From Thioclava indica (GTDB lineage: Bacteria > Pseudomonadota > Alphaproteobacteria > Rhodobacterales > Rhodobacteraceae): DNA of 64,000 bases. Shown here piece by piece: positions 56,137 to 64,000 of this stretch. The translations under genes were made by a program, and so were the position numbers. Each line of letters opens with the position of its first letter. The first letter of the stretch is position 1. The stretch is taken from NCBI RefSeq assembly GCF_000714545.1, contig NZ_AUNB01000009.1, positions 31,040 to 95,039 of the forward strand, in the 5' to 3' direction. The notes beneath the pieces were generated by a model. It was given only the letters and a program-made list of their open reading frames with translations. It searched no databases and was not told the origin of the DNA.

Positions 56137-58314
56137 ATGCGAAAGCTTAGAACATTTTTCTTCTGCATTGCTGCCGCAATGGCAACGGCGGCTCCCGCGC
56201 AGGAGGCGCCCCGCGCGATCCTGGTTCTTGACGGGTCGGGGTCGATGTGGGGGCAGATCGACGGCAAAGCCAAGATCACCATCGCACAGGAGGTCGTCGG
56301 CGAGCTGCTGGACAGCCTGCCCGAGACGCAAGCCCTCGGCCTCACCGTGTATGGCCATCGCCGCAAGGGGGACTGCAGCGATATCGAAACACTGGTTGCA
56401 CCGGCTGCGGGCACTCACGACGCCATTATCGCGGCCGTGAACGGGATCAAGCCCAAGGGCAAGACACCGATGACCGATGCGGTTCGTCAGGCCGCCGAGG
56501 CGCTGCGCTACACCGAGGAAAAGGCGACCGTGATTCTCGTCTCGGACGGAATCGAAACCTGCAACCCCGATCCCTGCGCTGCTGCACGGGTTCTGGAGGA
56601 AACCGGCGTCGATTTCACCGCCCATGTCATCGGGTTCGACACTACGGATCCCGAAGCACTCAAACAGATGAAATGTCTCGCTGAAGAGACCGGCGGCAGC
56701 TTTCGCTCGGCCTCCAATGCCGCCGAGCTTGGCGCGGCGCTGGCGATCGTGGCAGAGCCTGTGCTCGAACCAGACCCTGTCACCGTCTCGTTTCTTGCCA
56801 CCGATGGCAAGAACGGCCCGCGGATTGCCGACGGTCTGATATGGTCCCTGTTCGAGGGCGACAGCACATTGCTCGAGGGGGAGGCCGTTGGAAGCCTGAG
56901 CAGAGACCTGCCGCGCGGCGAGTACCGCGTGTCGGTTCTGCGGTTGGTCGACGAAGCCACTGAGGAGGCTGTGTTCGGCGTCGGTGAGGTGAACAAGCAA
57001 GTGGTGCTGGAGCTGCCCGAGTTCCGTCCGGGAGCGACAATCGACGCACCGGGCACGGCCATTGCCGGCGACATGTTGCCAGTTCGCTGGACCGGGCCGA
57101 ACGCTGAAGGCGATTATATTTCCATCTCCAAAACGGGCAACGGCTATCTTTTCCATACCTATACCCGCGAAGGCCCGCTGCTGGACCTGCAAATGCCGCC
57201 GCAGCCCGGCATCTACGAGATCCGCTATGTTCTAAAAGATGGCAGCAAGGTTCTGGCCCGTGCGCCGATCGAGGTGACCCCCGTCACGGCCAGCGTAACG
57301 GCCCCTGAGATCGCGGCCGCCGGATCCATTGTCGAGGTGCCTTGGACAGGTCCGGATTACGAGGGCGACTACGTGGCCGTCTCTATCCCAAAGGACAAGG
57401 GCTACGAGTTCTATACCCAGACCCGCCACGGCAGCCCGGCGCAGGTGACCCTGCCCGCAGAGCCAGGCACCTACGAACTGCGCTACGTGATGAAGAACGG
57501 TCCCACCATTGTCGCGCGAACCCCGCTGACCGTGACCGCTGTCACCGCCGGCGTTATAGCGCCTGCGGATCTTACAGCCGGTGCGACGGTGGATATCGAC
57601 TGGAGCGGGCCGAACAACCGCAATGACCGTGTCGCTGTCGTGCCGCGCGGCGAAGACAAGCAAATGGACTATGCCTACACCCGCGACGGCACCCCGGTGG
57701 AAGTCGATCTGCCCGCCAAGCCGGGAGAGTACGATCTGGTCTATATTGTGGGGCAGGACAGATCCATTCTTGCCCGGGTGCCGATCACAGTGACTGCGGT
57801 GACGGCGAGCATCACCGCACCGGCGGATTTGGCTGCTGGTGCGACGGTGGATGTCGACTGGAGCGGGCCGAACAACCGCAATGACCGTGTCGCTATCGTG
57901 CCGCGCGGCGAAGACAAGCAAATGGACTATGCCTACACCCGCGACGGCACCCCGGTGGAAGTCGATCTGCCCGCCAAGCCGGGAGAGTACGATCTGGTCT
58001 ATATTGTGGGGCAGGACAGATCCATTCTTGCCCGGGTGCCGATCACAGTGACTGCGGTCAAGATCAGCCTGTCCGTTCCCGACGAGCTGTCCATCGGAGC
58101 AACCGTGCCGGTCGACTGGGACGGTCCGGACTATCCCAGTGACCGTATTGCCGTCATGGAGCGCGGCAAAAACAAGCGACTGACATATGTCTACACGCGC
58201 AACGGTAATCCGGCGATGCTCGCTTTGCCCGAAACGGCTGGCGACTACGATCTGGTCTATGTGATGCGCGTCGGAAATACGGTGGTGCACCGCGTTCCAA
58301 TCACCATTCGCTGA
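56137..58314 (+). CDS. Exported VWA-domain protein with five tandem ~86-residue repeats
   Basis: 725 residues. A signal peptide (residues 1-21, AAPAQ) precedes a von Willebrand A domain (~25-205) with an intact MIDAS: DGSGSM at residues 32-37, the TPMTDA threonine and VSDGIETC. A linker domain (~206-295) follows. Then come five copies of a ~86-residue beta module with the pattern ...VDWSGPN...D-VAV...YAYTR-GTPVEVDLPAKPGEYDLVY...R-PITVT. Copies 3 and 4 are almost identical in DNA. It is likely a metal-dependent adhesion or envelope protein. The gene stands alone between the IS256 remnant and a non-coding stretch. Ligand unknown. Confidence 0.88.
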   Translation: MRKLRTFFFCIAAAMATAAPAQEAPRAILVLDGSGSMWGQIDGKAKITIAQEVVGELLDSLPETQALGLTVYGHRRKGDCSDIETLVAPAAGTHDAIIAAVNGIKPKGKTPMTDAVRQAAEALRYTEEKATVILVSDGIETCNPDPCAAARVLEETGVDFTAHVIGFDTTDPEALKQMKCLAEETGGSFRSASNAAELGAALAIVAEPVLEPDPVTVSFLATDGKNGPRIADGLIWSLFEGDSTLLEGEAVGSLSRDLPRGEYRVSVLRLVDEATEEAVFGVGEVNKQVVLELPEFRPGATIDAPGTAIAGDMLPVRWTGPNAEGDYISISKTGNGYLFHTYTREGPLLDLQMPPQPGIYEIRYVLKDGSKVLARAPIEVTPVTASVTAPEIAAAGSIVEVPWTGPDYEGDYVAVSIPKDKGYEFYTQTRHGSPAQVTLPAEPGTYELRYVMKNGPTIVARTPLTVTAVTAGVIAPADLTAGATVDIDWSGPNNRNDRVAVVPRGEDKQMDYAYTRDGTPVEVDLPAKPGEYDLVYIVGQDRSILARVPITVTAVTASITAPADLAAGATVDVDWSGPNNRNDRVAIVPRGEDKQMDYAYTRDGTPVEVDLPAKPGEYDLVYIVGQDRSILARVPITVTAVKISLSVPDELSIGATVPVDWDGPDYPSDRIAVMERGKNKRLTYVYTRNGNPAMLALPETAGDYDLVYVMRVGNTVVHRVPITIR
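57550..58065 (+). repeat. 258-bp tandem duplication inside the VWA gene
   Basis: Unit one is 57550-57807 and unit two is 57808-58065. From about 57581 to 57797 the two copies differ at only two positions seen (ATC/GTC and GTC/ATC codons), while the first ~30 bp differ more. This indicates recent unequal crossing-over or gene conversion between repeat modules 3 and 4. Confidence 0.9.
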
Positions 58315-58953
58315 CACACACGATCGGGAGGTTTTCATGTGCGATACCTCCCGGCGATGGCCTTCCGGGGGGCAATTCCTGCAAGAGGCAGGATCATGCG
58401 TTTGTGTCCGCCCTCCCCCTCAGGTGTTGTCGCCTGCACGTGCCAAAGGCGCCCCCCCGGTGGGGGGCTTGCGCCATCCCGCTACCGATTGGCGACCCTT
58501 ATCTTGAGCCTCTCGTTGGCATGCCAGAACCGGTTTGCCAACGGGAACATGACGGCGGCGATCGCAAGCCCAACCGAGCGCGACCAGCGCCGATCTCGGC
58601 ACCTCCTGCGGCACCGCCGCGCCCGAAACCGATTAAGCTCAGCGCGCCGTCAAGGATCGGGAGCGCACCGACATGTTGCAACACTAACGAGATACTTCAA
58701 GCCGGCCAGAACAGGGCTGCGATCCCGACGCCTCCGGCCATCTGACCTAAGAAAATGCTGCACGATGCACGAACAACCGATTCGACGGCCTGCAACGCAG
58801 CATTGGGTCATTGACTGCATGACCGGTCTGGGCCGTTTGCGATACGGTCATGCAGCAAAAGTGATTTCCATGCCGCGCGTTTCTCTGAAGATGCCAAATT
58901 TTGGGCGCATTTCTTCGACAACATCCCAATAAACAATTCGTTTGGAGATTTTG
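58315..58953. other. Intergenic; no gene seen
   Basis: A 197-codon plus frame exists at 58339-58932 but is Arg/Pro-rich with no domain and shadows other frames. It may be decayed sequence. The GGAG at 58944-58947 belongs to the next gene. Confidence 0.45.
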
Positions 58954-59631
58954 ATGACGCAGTCAGTGTCCGTGCTTGTTGATGGAGATAACATTAGCGG
59001 CAAGCACGCTGAACAAATTCTTTCCGTCGCAGCCAAACTTGGAGAGCCTGCCGTAGTTCGGGTCTATGCAGATGCACAGCGTCCCTCTGACTGGCATGGC
59101 GCTCTTGGCTACCGAATGCTGCATGCGGGAACGGGTAAGAACGCCTCAGATATTTTGCTGGCACTGGACGCGATGGAATTGCTCCTATCCAAGCATACGC
59201 GCTGTTTTATCATCGCGAGTTCCGACGGTGATTTTACCCACCTTGCCACCAGATTGCGCGAACATGGGGCAAAGGTCATCGGAATTGGCGAAGCAAAAGC
59301 CCCGAGCGCCTTCCGAGCCAGTTGCAGTGAGTTTGTGGAAATCGGCACCGCGCGGCCTGTGCGTCTTGTGCCAAAACCTGCTGCGATTGCCACGGCGCTT
59401 GATCTGCAGATCCGTGCCATGATTGCGACGCACAGCAAGAATGGTTCCGGAATGCGCATCGCTGAACTCGCCCCGAAACTGCATGCTCAGCATGGCATTC
59501 GGATCAGCACATACCCCGAGCGAAGTTGGCGCGCCTATCTGGTCGCGCGACCATCGCTTTACGATCTGGACCCACGCGGCCCTGACGCCAAGGTTCGTTT
59601 CCGTCCTGAAGGCTTTTCCAAGGCAGCTTGA
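58954..59631 (+). CDS. NYN-domain (PIN-like) protein with C-terminal OST-HTH/LOTUS-like domain
   Basis: 225 residues. Residues 1-~130 form a NYN/LabA-type nuclease fold with the conserved acidic residues in VLVDGDNIS, NASDILLALDAMELL and ASSDGDFTHLATRLREHGAKVIGIG. Residues ~155-225 (LQIRAMIATHSKNGSGMRIAELAPKLHAQHGIRISTYPERSWRAYLVARPSLYDL) fit an OST-HTH/LOTUS RNA-binding module. Together they suggest an RNA-processing or RNA-decay enzyme. The start at 58954 has GGAG with 6-base spacing. It lies alone in an IS-rich neighbourhood, so it may be cargo or a defence-related nuclease; that is inference. Confidence 0.88.
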   Translation: MTQSVSVLVDGDNISGKHAEQILSVAAKLGEPAVVRVYADAQRPSDWHGALGYRMLHAGTGKNASDILLALDAMELLLSKHTRCFIIASSDGDFTHLATRLREHGAKVIGIGEAKAPSAFRASCSEFVEIGTARPVRLVPKPAAIATALDLQIRAMIATHSKNGSGMRIAELAPKLHAQHGIRISTYPERSWRAYLVARPSLYDLDPRGPDAKVRFRPEGFSKAA

Positions 59632-59920
59632 GCACGCAAACGACTTCAAGCGTGCGACTACCCTCGGTCACGCTATGGCAGAACGCATGAAAAGATAGAT
59701 TTAGGGAGGCTGCCCTGCGCCACGTTCGTTGGGACGAACGGCGCTCCGGATCGCTTGCGACAGTCCGGCAGACAGGGCGGATACCAGTCATTCGCGGGGT
59801 CGAGCACAAACGCCAGCAAAGCGCAGGAAAGTAATAATCCCAACGCCGGATGGCCGCATGTCTGCTTTGAGGTCACCCCCGCAAAGCTGACCGCTGCTGC
59901 ATTGAAAAAGACGCTGGGAC

Positions 59921-60838
59921 TTAGCTCTTTCCTGTTGTGTCAGGCGTTGGCACCAATTGACGCGCTCGGACTTGGCGCTTCCCAGTATGCCAAAGATAGA
60001 GCGCGAGACTGACAACTACGATCGCGCCGCCTCCCAGCATGGAGGGGGTCGGTGCCACGTCGGTTCCGGCCCAAATCCAGATGGGGCCGAGGACGGTTTC
60101 GAGAAGCATCAGCAGACTGACGTTCGACGGGTGCGTGTAGCGCGATGCAAGCGATAGCGAGAAGAACGACACTGGCAGCACAAGAGCGCCCGCAAGCGCA
60201 ATCGCCCAGACGTGACCTGCCATCATCGCGCCTGGTCCCGTCCAGGCAAGACCTGCAAGGCCCGCCAGCGTTGCCCCGACCCCTACGGCTAGTAGGATCG
60301 GCAATTGCGCATTGGCTCGGATGATAACGAAACTGAGCGCGAGGAACATCGCAACGCCCAGCCCTATTGCAGCGCCAAGCAGCGGGCTGCCGGTGGTCTG
60401 CGCGGGAGCTGTCCCGAAAACAGCGACGCCGATGCCAGCCAGCACGGACGCTGTCGCAACCCACGTTGTCCAATGCGCGGTCTCTCCCAGAATCATCCGC
60501 GACAGCAACGCGGCAAAGATCGGCACGGTAGCAACGCTGAATAGCACGACCGAGACCGGCGCCACCGCGATGCCGATAGCAAAGAGCGAGGCGTTGCAGG
60601 TTTGGCAAAGCACGACCAGAAGCCCCGCCCCGCAGGCGATTGAACGCAGATCGCCTTGAAGGTGACGCCACCGGAAGATCAGCCAAGCCAGCAGCATTGC
60701 CGTGCCCATCAAGAGCCCGCGCCACGCGACCATCTGGGAGCCATTCATCTCGGACCAACGCATGAGCAATGTGTCCGGCGTAATCGCCAGCGCCCCGAAA
60801 AGGGCGAGGAAAATACCGAACGTAGGACTCCGTGTCAT
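59921..60838 (-). CDS. DMT-superfamily transporter (EamA)
   Basis: A 305-residue inner-membrane protein with ten hydrophobic segments in two repeated EamA halves. FGALAITPDTLLMRWSEMNGSQMVAWRGLLMG begins half one, and LGAAIGLGVAMFLALSFVIIRAN begins half two. SNVSLLMLLETVLGPIWIWAGTDVAPTPSMLGGGAIVVVSL is the conserved C-terminal EamA pattern. It probably exports a small metabolite such as an amino acid or drug; the substrate is unknown. The gap 59632-59920 holds no gene. Confidence 0.88.
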   Translation of the reverse strand: MTRSPTFGIFLALFGALAITPDTLLMRWSEMNGSQMVAWRGLLMGTAMLLAWLIFRWRHLQGDLRSIACGAGLLVVLCQTCNASLFAIGIAVAPVSVVLFSVATVPIFAALLSRMILGETAHWTTWVATASVLAGIGVAVFGTAPAQTTGSPLLGAAIGLGVAMFLALSFVIIRANAQLPILLAVGVGATLAGLAGLAWTGPGAMMAGHVWAIALAGALVLPVSFFSLSLASRYTHPSNVSLLMLLETVLGPIWIWAGTDVAPTPSMLGGGAIVVVSLALYLWHTGKRQVRARQLVPTPDTTGKS

Positions 60839-61159
60839 TTGCGATTCCAGAAGCGTGGGCGGAAAATCAAGCCTTACCGGTCCGGCGACATCATTCCAAG
60901 ATCTTGCGAAATATCATAGTCACTTAGGCTGCAGGCTCGTTAAACGTCAAAGCCAGCTATCCTGCCTACGAACACGCTGCGCTCACCGCTCAATGTCCGT
61001 AATGGCGGGCTGCATTGCGGCGTATCCTGCACTCTGCGAATGTCCGTTTTTCTGATTGCACGTTTGGGTCAAGCTCGTTTTCCTTCTTTCTTCTGGGACA
61101 TTGTCACTCATCCGGGTCACGCTTCTCTTCGCAGTCTGGGTGATGCCGTGGTGGCATCG
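60839..61159. other. Intergenic; no gene seen
   Basis: It includes the likely promoter of the EamA gene. No coding signal is seen up to the IS110 remnant. Confidence 0.4.
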
Positions 61160-61740
61160 CTGCACGCATATGTCGGATTGGCAGTGGAGAGCCTTGCTTT
61201 AGGACGCGCCTCCCGGTGCCATCTGCCCACATACGGTGCAGCAGAGCAGCCAATTGTCCGGCCACGACGACAACGGCGCGGCGGCGCCCTTTGGTTTTCA
61301 TCAGTCGCATGCCCCAGGATTTGATCTGAGAGCGGGCCATCGTGCGCATCAGCAGGGCGTTCGCGGCCGCGTAATGTTTTGATCGGACACCCGGTCTCCG
61401 GCTTTTGAAATCCGGCCAGGATTGTCAACGGCAACCTTGAAGGTCAGCGCCGCAATAGGTCCGACACCGGGAACGGTCATCATCCGCAGGCATGTCTCAT
61501 CCCGGGAGGCGGCGCGTTTGACCCGGCGATCCAGTTCCAGAAAGTGCTGATACAAGACCCAGACGCGCATCGAGCAGCGGGATCAAAGCATGCGCCAGAA
61601 CCTCATCCACTTTAATCATCGGACGACCGAGGCCGCCAAAGCTGCCATGCTGCACTGTCTTGGGCAGACGAAGGCCGAAGATCTTCAACAGCCCGCGCCC
61701 TTCGTTGACCAGATCGATTGTCTTGTTGAGCAATACTCTG
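61160..61740 (-). mobile_element. IS110-family transposase remnant
   Basis: On the minus strand, fragments in several frames follow the order of an IS110 transposase: IDLVNEGRGLLKIFGLRLPK and EVLAHALIPLLDARLGL, then LELDRRVKRAASRDETCLRMMTVPGVGPIAALTFKVAVDNPGR (helix-hairpin-helix region), then IKSWGMRLMKTKGRRRAVVVVAGQLAALLHRMWADG at the C-terminus. Frameshifts and an internal deletion make it non-functional; the N-terminal DEDD domain is absent. Confidence 0.85.
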
Positions 61741-61817
61741 CGGGTGCTGAGTAAAGCACGATCGCTGAATCGCCCCGGTTTTACCGGAGACCATCAACTT
61801 AACTAAGGGTGGCGGTT

Positions 61818-62152
61818 ATGACAAAAAGCAAAATGGCAAATCGCGCCTCACCTGAAGTCCGCGCGCGCGGTCCGGATGATCTTTGAGCATCAAGGTTCCT
61901 GCGAAACGCAGGCGGGCGCGATTGCGGCCATTGCATCGCGCTGCCCGGCAGTCGCTGCTTGCAGCGATGAGAACGAAAGATCGGCTGTATTCTCCTGACC
62001 TTGAGCGGATGGGGCAAACAGGCTGAAAAAGACAGTGGCATGCGCGACGGCGTGACGACCGGGGAACGGGATCGGATCAAAGCGTTTGAACGTGAGGTTC
62101 GCGAGCTGCGCCAAACTAACGAGATACTGCGCAAGGCGGCTTCGTTGCGCAA
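61818..62152 (+). mobile_element. IS3-family orfA remnant
   Basis: MTKSKMANRASPEVRAR, then in another frame AVRMIFEHQGSCETQAGAIAAIA, then LSGWGKQAEKDSGMRDGVTTGERDRIKAFEREVRELRQTNEILRKAA. These are the helix-turn-helix and leucine-zipper parts of IS3-type OrfA, broken by frameshifts. No orfB follows. It directly adjoins the IS110 remnant. Confidence 0.85.
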
Positions 62153-62342
62153 ATCAGGTGAAGGGATTCATCCCGTGAATCCAGCGTGACAGCTGGAAGG
62201 GATGAGCCGCTGGACCCCAACGAAGTCTAAGACCACGAACTGGCCCTCGTACAACATCGCGCTGAAGCAACGCGGATCGCTTTCGAACCGTTGGCCGGTA
62301 GGCGATTGCCTGCAACCGCCGTAAGGCTGGTTTGATCCCGGG

Positions 62343-62870
62343 ATGATCTGGATGGCGCCGCCAAACGGTAAGCATGCTCGACAGCAGCATTTCAGTGACG
62401 CGGCCATCCAGACTTGCCTGACGATGACAGTCCTTTTCGGGATGGTCGTCATTGAAAGCGCCATTGGTCCGAGCGACAATGACGACCCGGCAGACCACAG
62501 GTTTCGTGGAAAGTCTCCTGCGGCTGGCTGGCCCGAACTGGGCCGCACCAGATTTCAGCACCCTGTGTCGGCGCCAGAGAACTCTGGATGTGCGTCTGCC
62601 CTATCTCGGTGGCACCGCTCCACTGAACCTCCTCATCCCGTCTCGGGCATTGCCCTGCAATCCCCTGCCGGGCAGCGGACAGCACCGGCATCAAGGCTGA
62701 GGGTGAAGGCGCGTGGAACGCCCGCAAGCACGGCGGCTCAAAGCGCCGCATCTGGCGCAAGATACACATCCACTGCCCGGCAGGGTCATGCGCAGCATGA
62801 TCCCGAGAGGGGGTATCGACGAGGAAACGTCGGAGGTTCGGGCGGTAGAGGTCACCAGCAGCTTGGCTTT
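62343..62870 (+). mobile_element. IS5-family transposase remnant
   Basis: Fragments in three frames follow IS5-type order: QQHFSDAAIQTCLTMTVLFG; RQTTGFVESLLRLAGPNWAAPDFSTLCRRQRTLDVRLPY and TAPLNLL; GIKAEGEGAWNARKHGGSKRRIWRKIHI; DEETSEVRAVEVTSS. The catalytic regions are interrupted and the C-terminal third is gone. A GGCTTTGTTAAATAAG motif at about 62865-62880 resembles an IS903/IS5 terminal repeat and marks its junction with the next gene. Confidence 0.85.
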
Positions 62871-63051
62871 GTTAAATAAGGGTGGAAAACTCTGCGTTGG
62901 AAATATCGCTGATGCTAAATGTACAAAAATTTCGCGATTAGACGCGAGCAATGAACGGGTAGTTGAACTGATTATTGACGCATGGCAGAAGTCTTCCATT
63001 GTCCCCGATTGGTATGAACTTTGGTTTGACCTCCCTGAAAAGCTTTCATGA
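62871..63051 (+). pseudogene. 3' end of an unknown gene truncated by the IS remnant
   Basis: After the IS end the open frame gives about 55 codons (GGKLCVGNIADAKCTKISRLD..., ending SIVPDWYELWFDLPEKLS). It has no in-frame ATG or GTG. Its TGA overlaps the ATG of the next gene (ATGA), which is what a real upstream operon partner would show. It is read here as the remaining C-terminus of a gene whose 5' part was lost to the insertion. No family is recognised. Confidence 0.5.
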
Positions 63052-64000
63052 GTTTACGGCGTCACTCCCTCTTAGCGGGCCTGCTGGTCCTGCTCACAGC
63101 GGCGCTTTTGGCGCTTGCGCTTGCGCCCGCGCAGGCAAGCGCCGCGTCGGGAGGATATCAGCCATTTAAACCGGCGGCGCTCGCCGAAAAGTTGGATGTC
63201 ACGCAAACCAAGGCCCGCGACCTCCTTGCCGCCGAACTCTTGCGCCGGGTCTCGGATGATTTCTCGGGCCGTATTGCGGAAAACCCGGAGGTCTCGCGCT
63301 ATATCGACGCGCATGCCCCCGCCGATCTGGTCAAAGACGGCCAGCACCTGTTTGCCCTGCTCGACCGAGACAGCGCCGAGTATCTGAATTCGACCATCAA
63401 CATGGCGAATTTCAATGAAGGATTTGACGGACGCTCGACACTGGATCTTTATCAGTTCGGTGTTGCCGCCTCGGGCGGCTCACCTGCGGCGCTGACCGCC
63501 TTTAGCGGGGTCCGGGAGGATCTAACGAATTACCGCCAAACCTACACGCGCGAGGCGGAAGGCAACGCGCTGATGGCGGGTTTCTTGCTATCGTCGATCT
63601 GGGCGGAACAGGGTAGCGAGACGACAGCACAAGGCAAAGCCCTTCAAGCCGAAGACCCGGTTAAGTGGCAGGAAACGCAGAATTGGGCGACTGCACTGTC
63701 GAATACGATGTCGGGCAGCTACGTGAATGGCGCGTTCAAGGGGAAACCGCTGGCGCCATTCAGCTCGGTGGACCCGACCGTGTCGACGTTTGATATCTTC
63801 GATTACTACGCCATGCGAAACCTTGCGAACGGAGCTGTCGCCGTTACCGGCGTCTCAGCCGGCGCGATGGCTTCGCGCTTTGCTAAGCTGCGCGCAGAGA
63901 TGAAGGCCAGCGCTGGCGCAAGGCTTGAGAAGAGCGGTCTCGCTACAAATAGTAGACCCACTCATCTGACTTCCGAGCTATGGTTGAATCTGGGTGACGC
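63048..64000 (+). CDS. Unknown exported protein (3' end outside window)
   Basis: The frame is open from the ATG at 63048 to the last base (317 complete codons visible). The N-terminus is a signal peptide with a long Leu/Ala core, RRHSLLAGLLVLLTAALLA, and a likely cleavage after AQASA. The mature part is helical and soluble (KPAALAEKLDVTQTKARDLLAAELLRRVSDD..., HLFALLDRDSAEYLNSTINMANFNEG). A possible hydrophobic segment, VAVTGVSAGAMA, lies near residue 265. I recognise no domain. It begins inside the end of the truncated gene (4-bp overlap), so its transcription now probably depends on the IS junction. Confidence 0.7.
   Translation, partial: MSLRRHSLLAGLLVLLTAALLALALAPAQASAASGGYQPFKPAALAEKLDVTQTKARDLLAAELLRRVSDDFSGRIAENPEVSRYIDAHAPADLVKDGQHLFALLDRDSAEYLNSTINMANFNEGFDGRSTLDLYQFGVAASGGSPAALTAFSGVREDLTNYRQTYTREAEGNALMAGFLLSSIWAEQGSETTAQGKALQAEDPVKWQETQNWATALSNTMSGSYVNGAFKGKPLAPFSSVDPTVSTFDIFDYYAMRNLANGAVAVTGVSAGAMASRFAKLRAEMKASAGARLEKSGLATNSRPTHLTSELWLNLGD

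Noticed and set aside
58339..58932. 197-codon plus-strand frame after the VWA gene
   Set aside because: Arg/Pro-rich, no domain, no ribosome-binding site, and overlapped by equally long frames on other strands.

Overview
The window looks like chromosome of an alphaproteobacterium of the order Rhodobacterales (Roseobacter/Rhodobacter group). The evidence is GC-rich coding sequence, a circularly permuted two-piece tmRNA gene encoding the tag ANDNRAPVALAA, an alpha-type SspB adaptor, a ChpT phosphotransferase, a trgA-trgB-cysK tellurite-resistance type cluster, an olsB-olsA ornithine-lipid pair, and many small families typical of this order (DUF4169, DUF3553, TrgA). All calls were made by reading the sequence; no database search was possible.

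Layout. 1-2151: 3' part of a penicillin-acylase family Ntn hydrolase. 2.3-3.0 kb: an AT-richer gene interrupted by an in-frame TGA. 3.3-11.3 kb: class II DAHP synthase, a GlxA-type regulator and a five-gene branched-chain amino-acid type ABC importer with a terminator between the binding-protein gene and the transporter genes. 11.4-19.0 kb, all minus: photolyase, trgA, trgB (cyclotransferase-Nudix fusion), cysteine synthase, an MscS-type channel and an AlaX tRNA editor. 19.2-23.9 kb, plus: a membrane protein, ssrA (tmRNA), a SnoaL-like protein, SspB, fumarase C, and a DUF4169-RHH pair. 23.9-28.3 kb: olsB-olsA, DUF3553 divergent from chpT, proA and two paralogous mini membrane proteins. 28.3-35.9 kb: two tRNA-Asp, an AT-rich acetyltransferase gene, two tRNA-Val (UAC, CAC), an HU-like protein, Lon, an orphan histidine kinase, an MBL hydrolase and tRNA-Asn.

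36.0-43.3 kb is a compact integrative mobilizable element inserted in tRNA-Asn. It is bounded by a 21-bp direct repeat of the tRNA 3' end (35998-36018 and 43308-43328). It carries a tyrosine integrase, a MobV-type relaxase and a tightly coupled two-gene cargo: a winged-helix-like protein plus a PD-(D/E)XK-like nuclease. This cargo is the best candidate in the window for an undescribed, possibly defensive, system. Just outside the right repeat lies a frameshifted second integrase of the same family (43454-45176), followed by a decayed zone with a PEP-synthase fragment, an intact DUF333 lipoprotein gene and a deleted IS3 copy, so this tRNA has been used repeatedly.

47.0-54.5 kb: the pbpC-alpha-2-macroglobulin pair, an envelope protection module. 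54.9-63.0 kb is an insertion-sequence graveyard (IS256, IS110, IS3 and IS5 type remnants) with three intact genes between: a VWA protein with five tandem repeats, a NYN-domain protein and an EamA transporter. The window ends inside an unrecognised secreted protein gene whose upstream partner appears to be truncated by an IS end.
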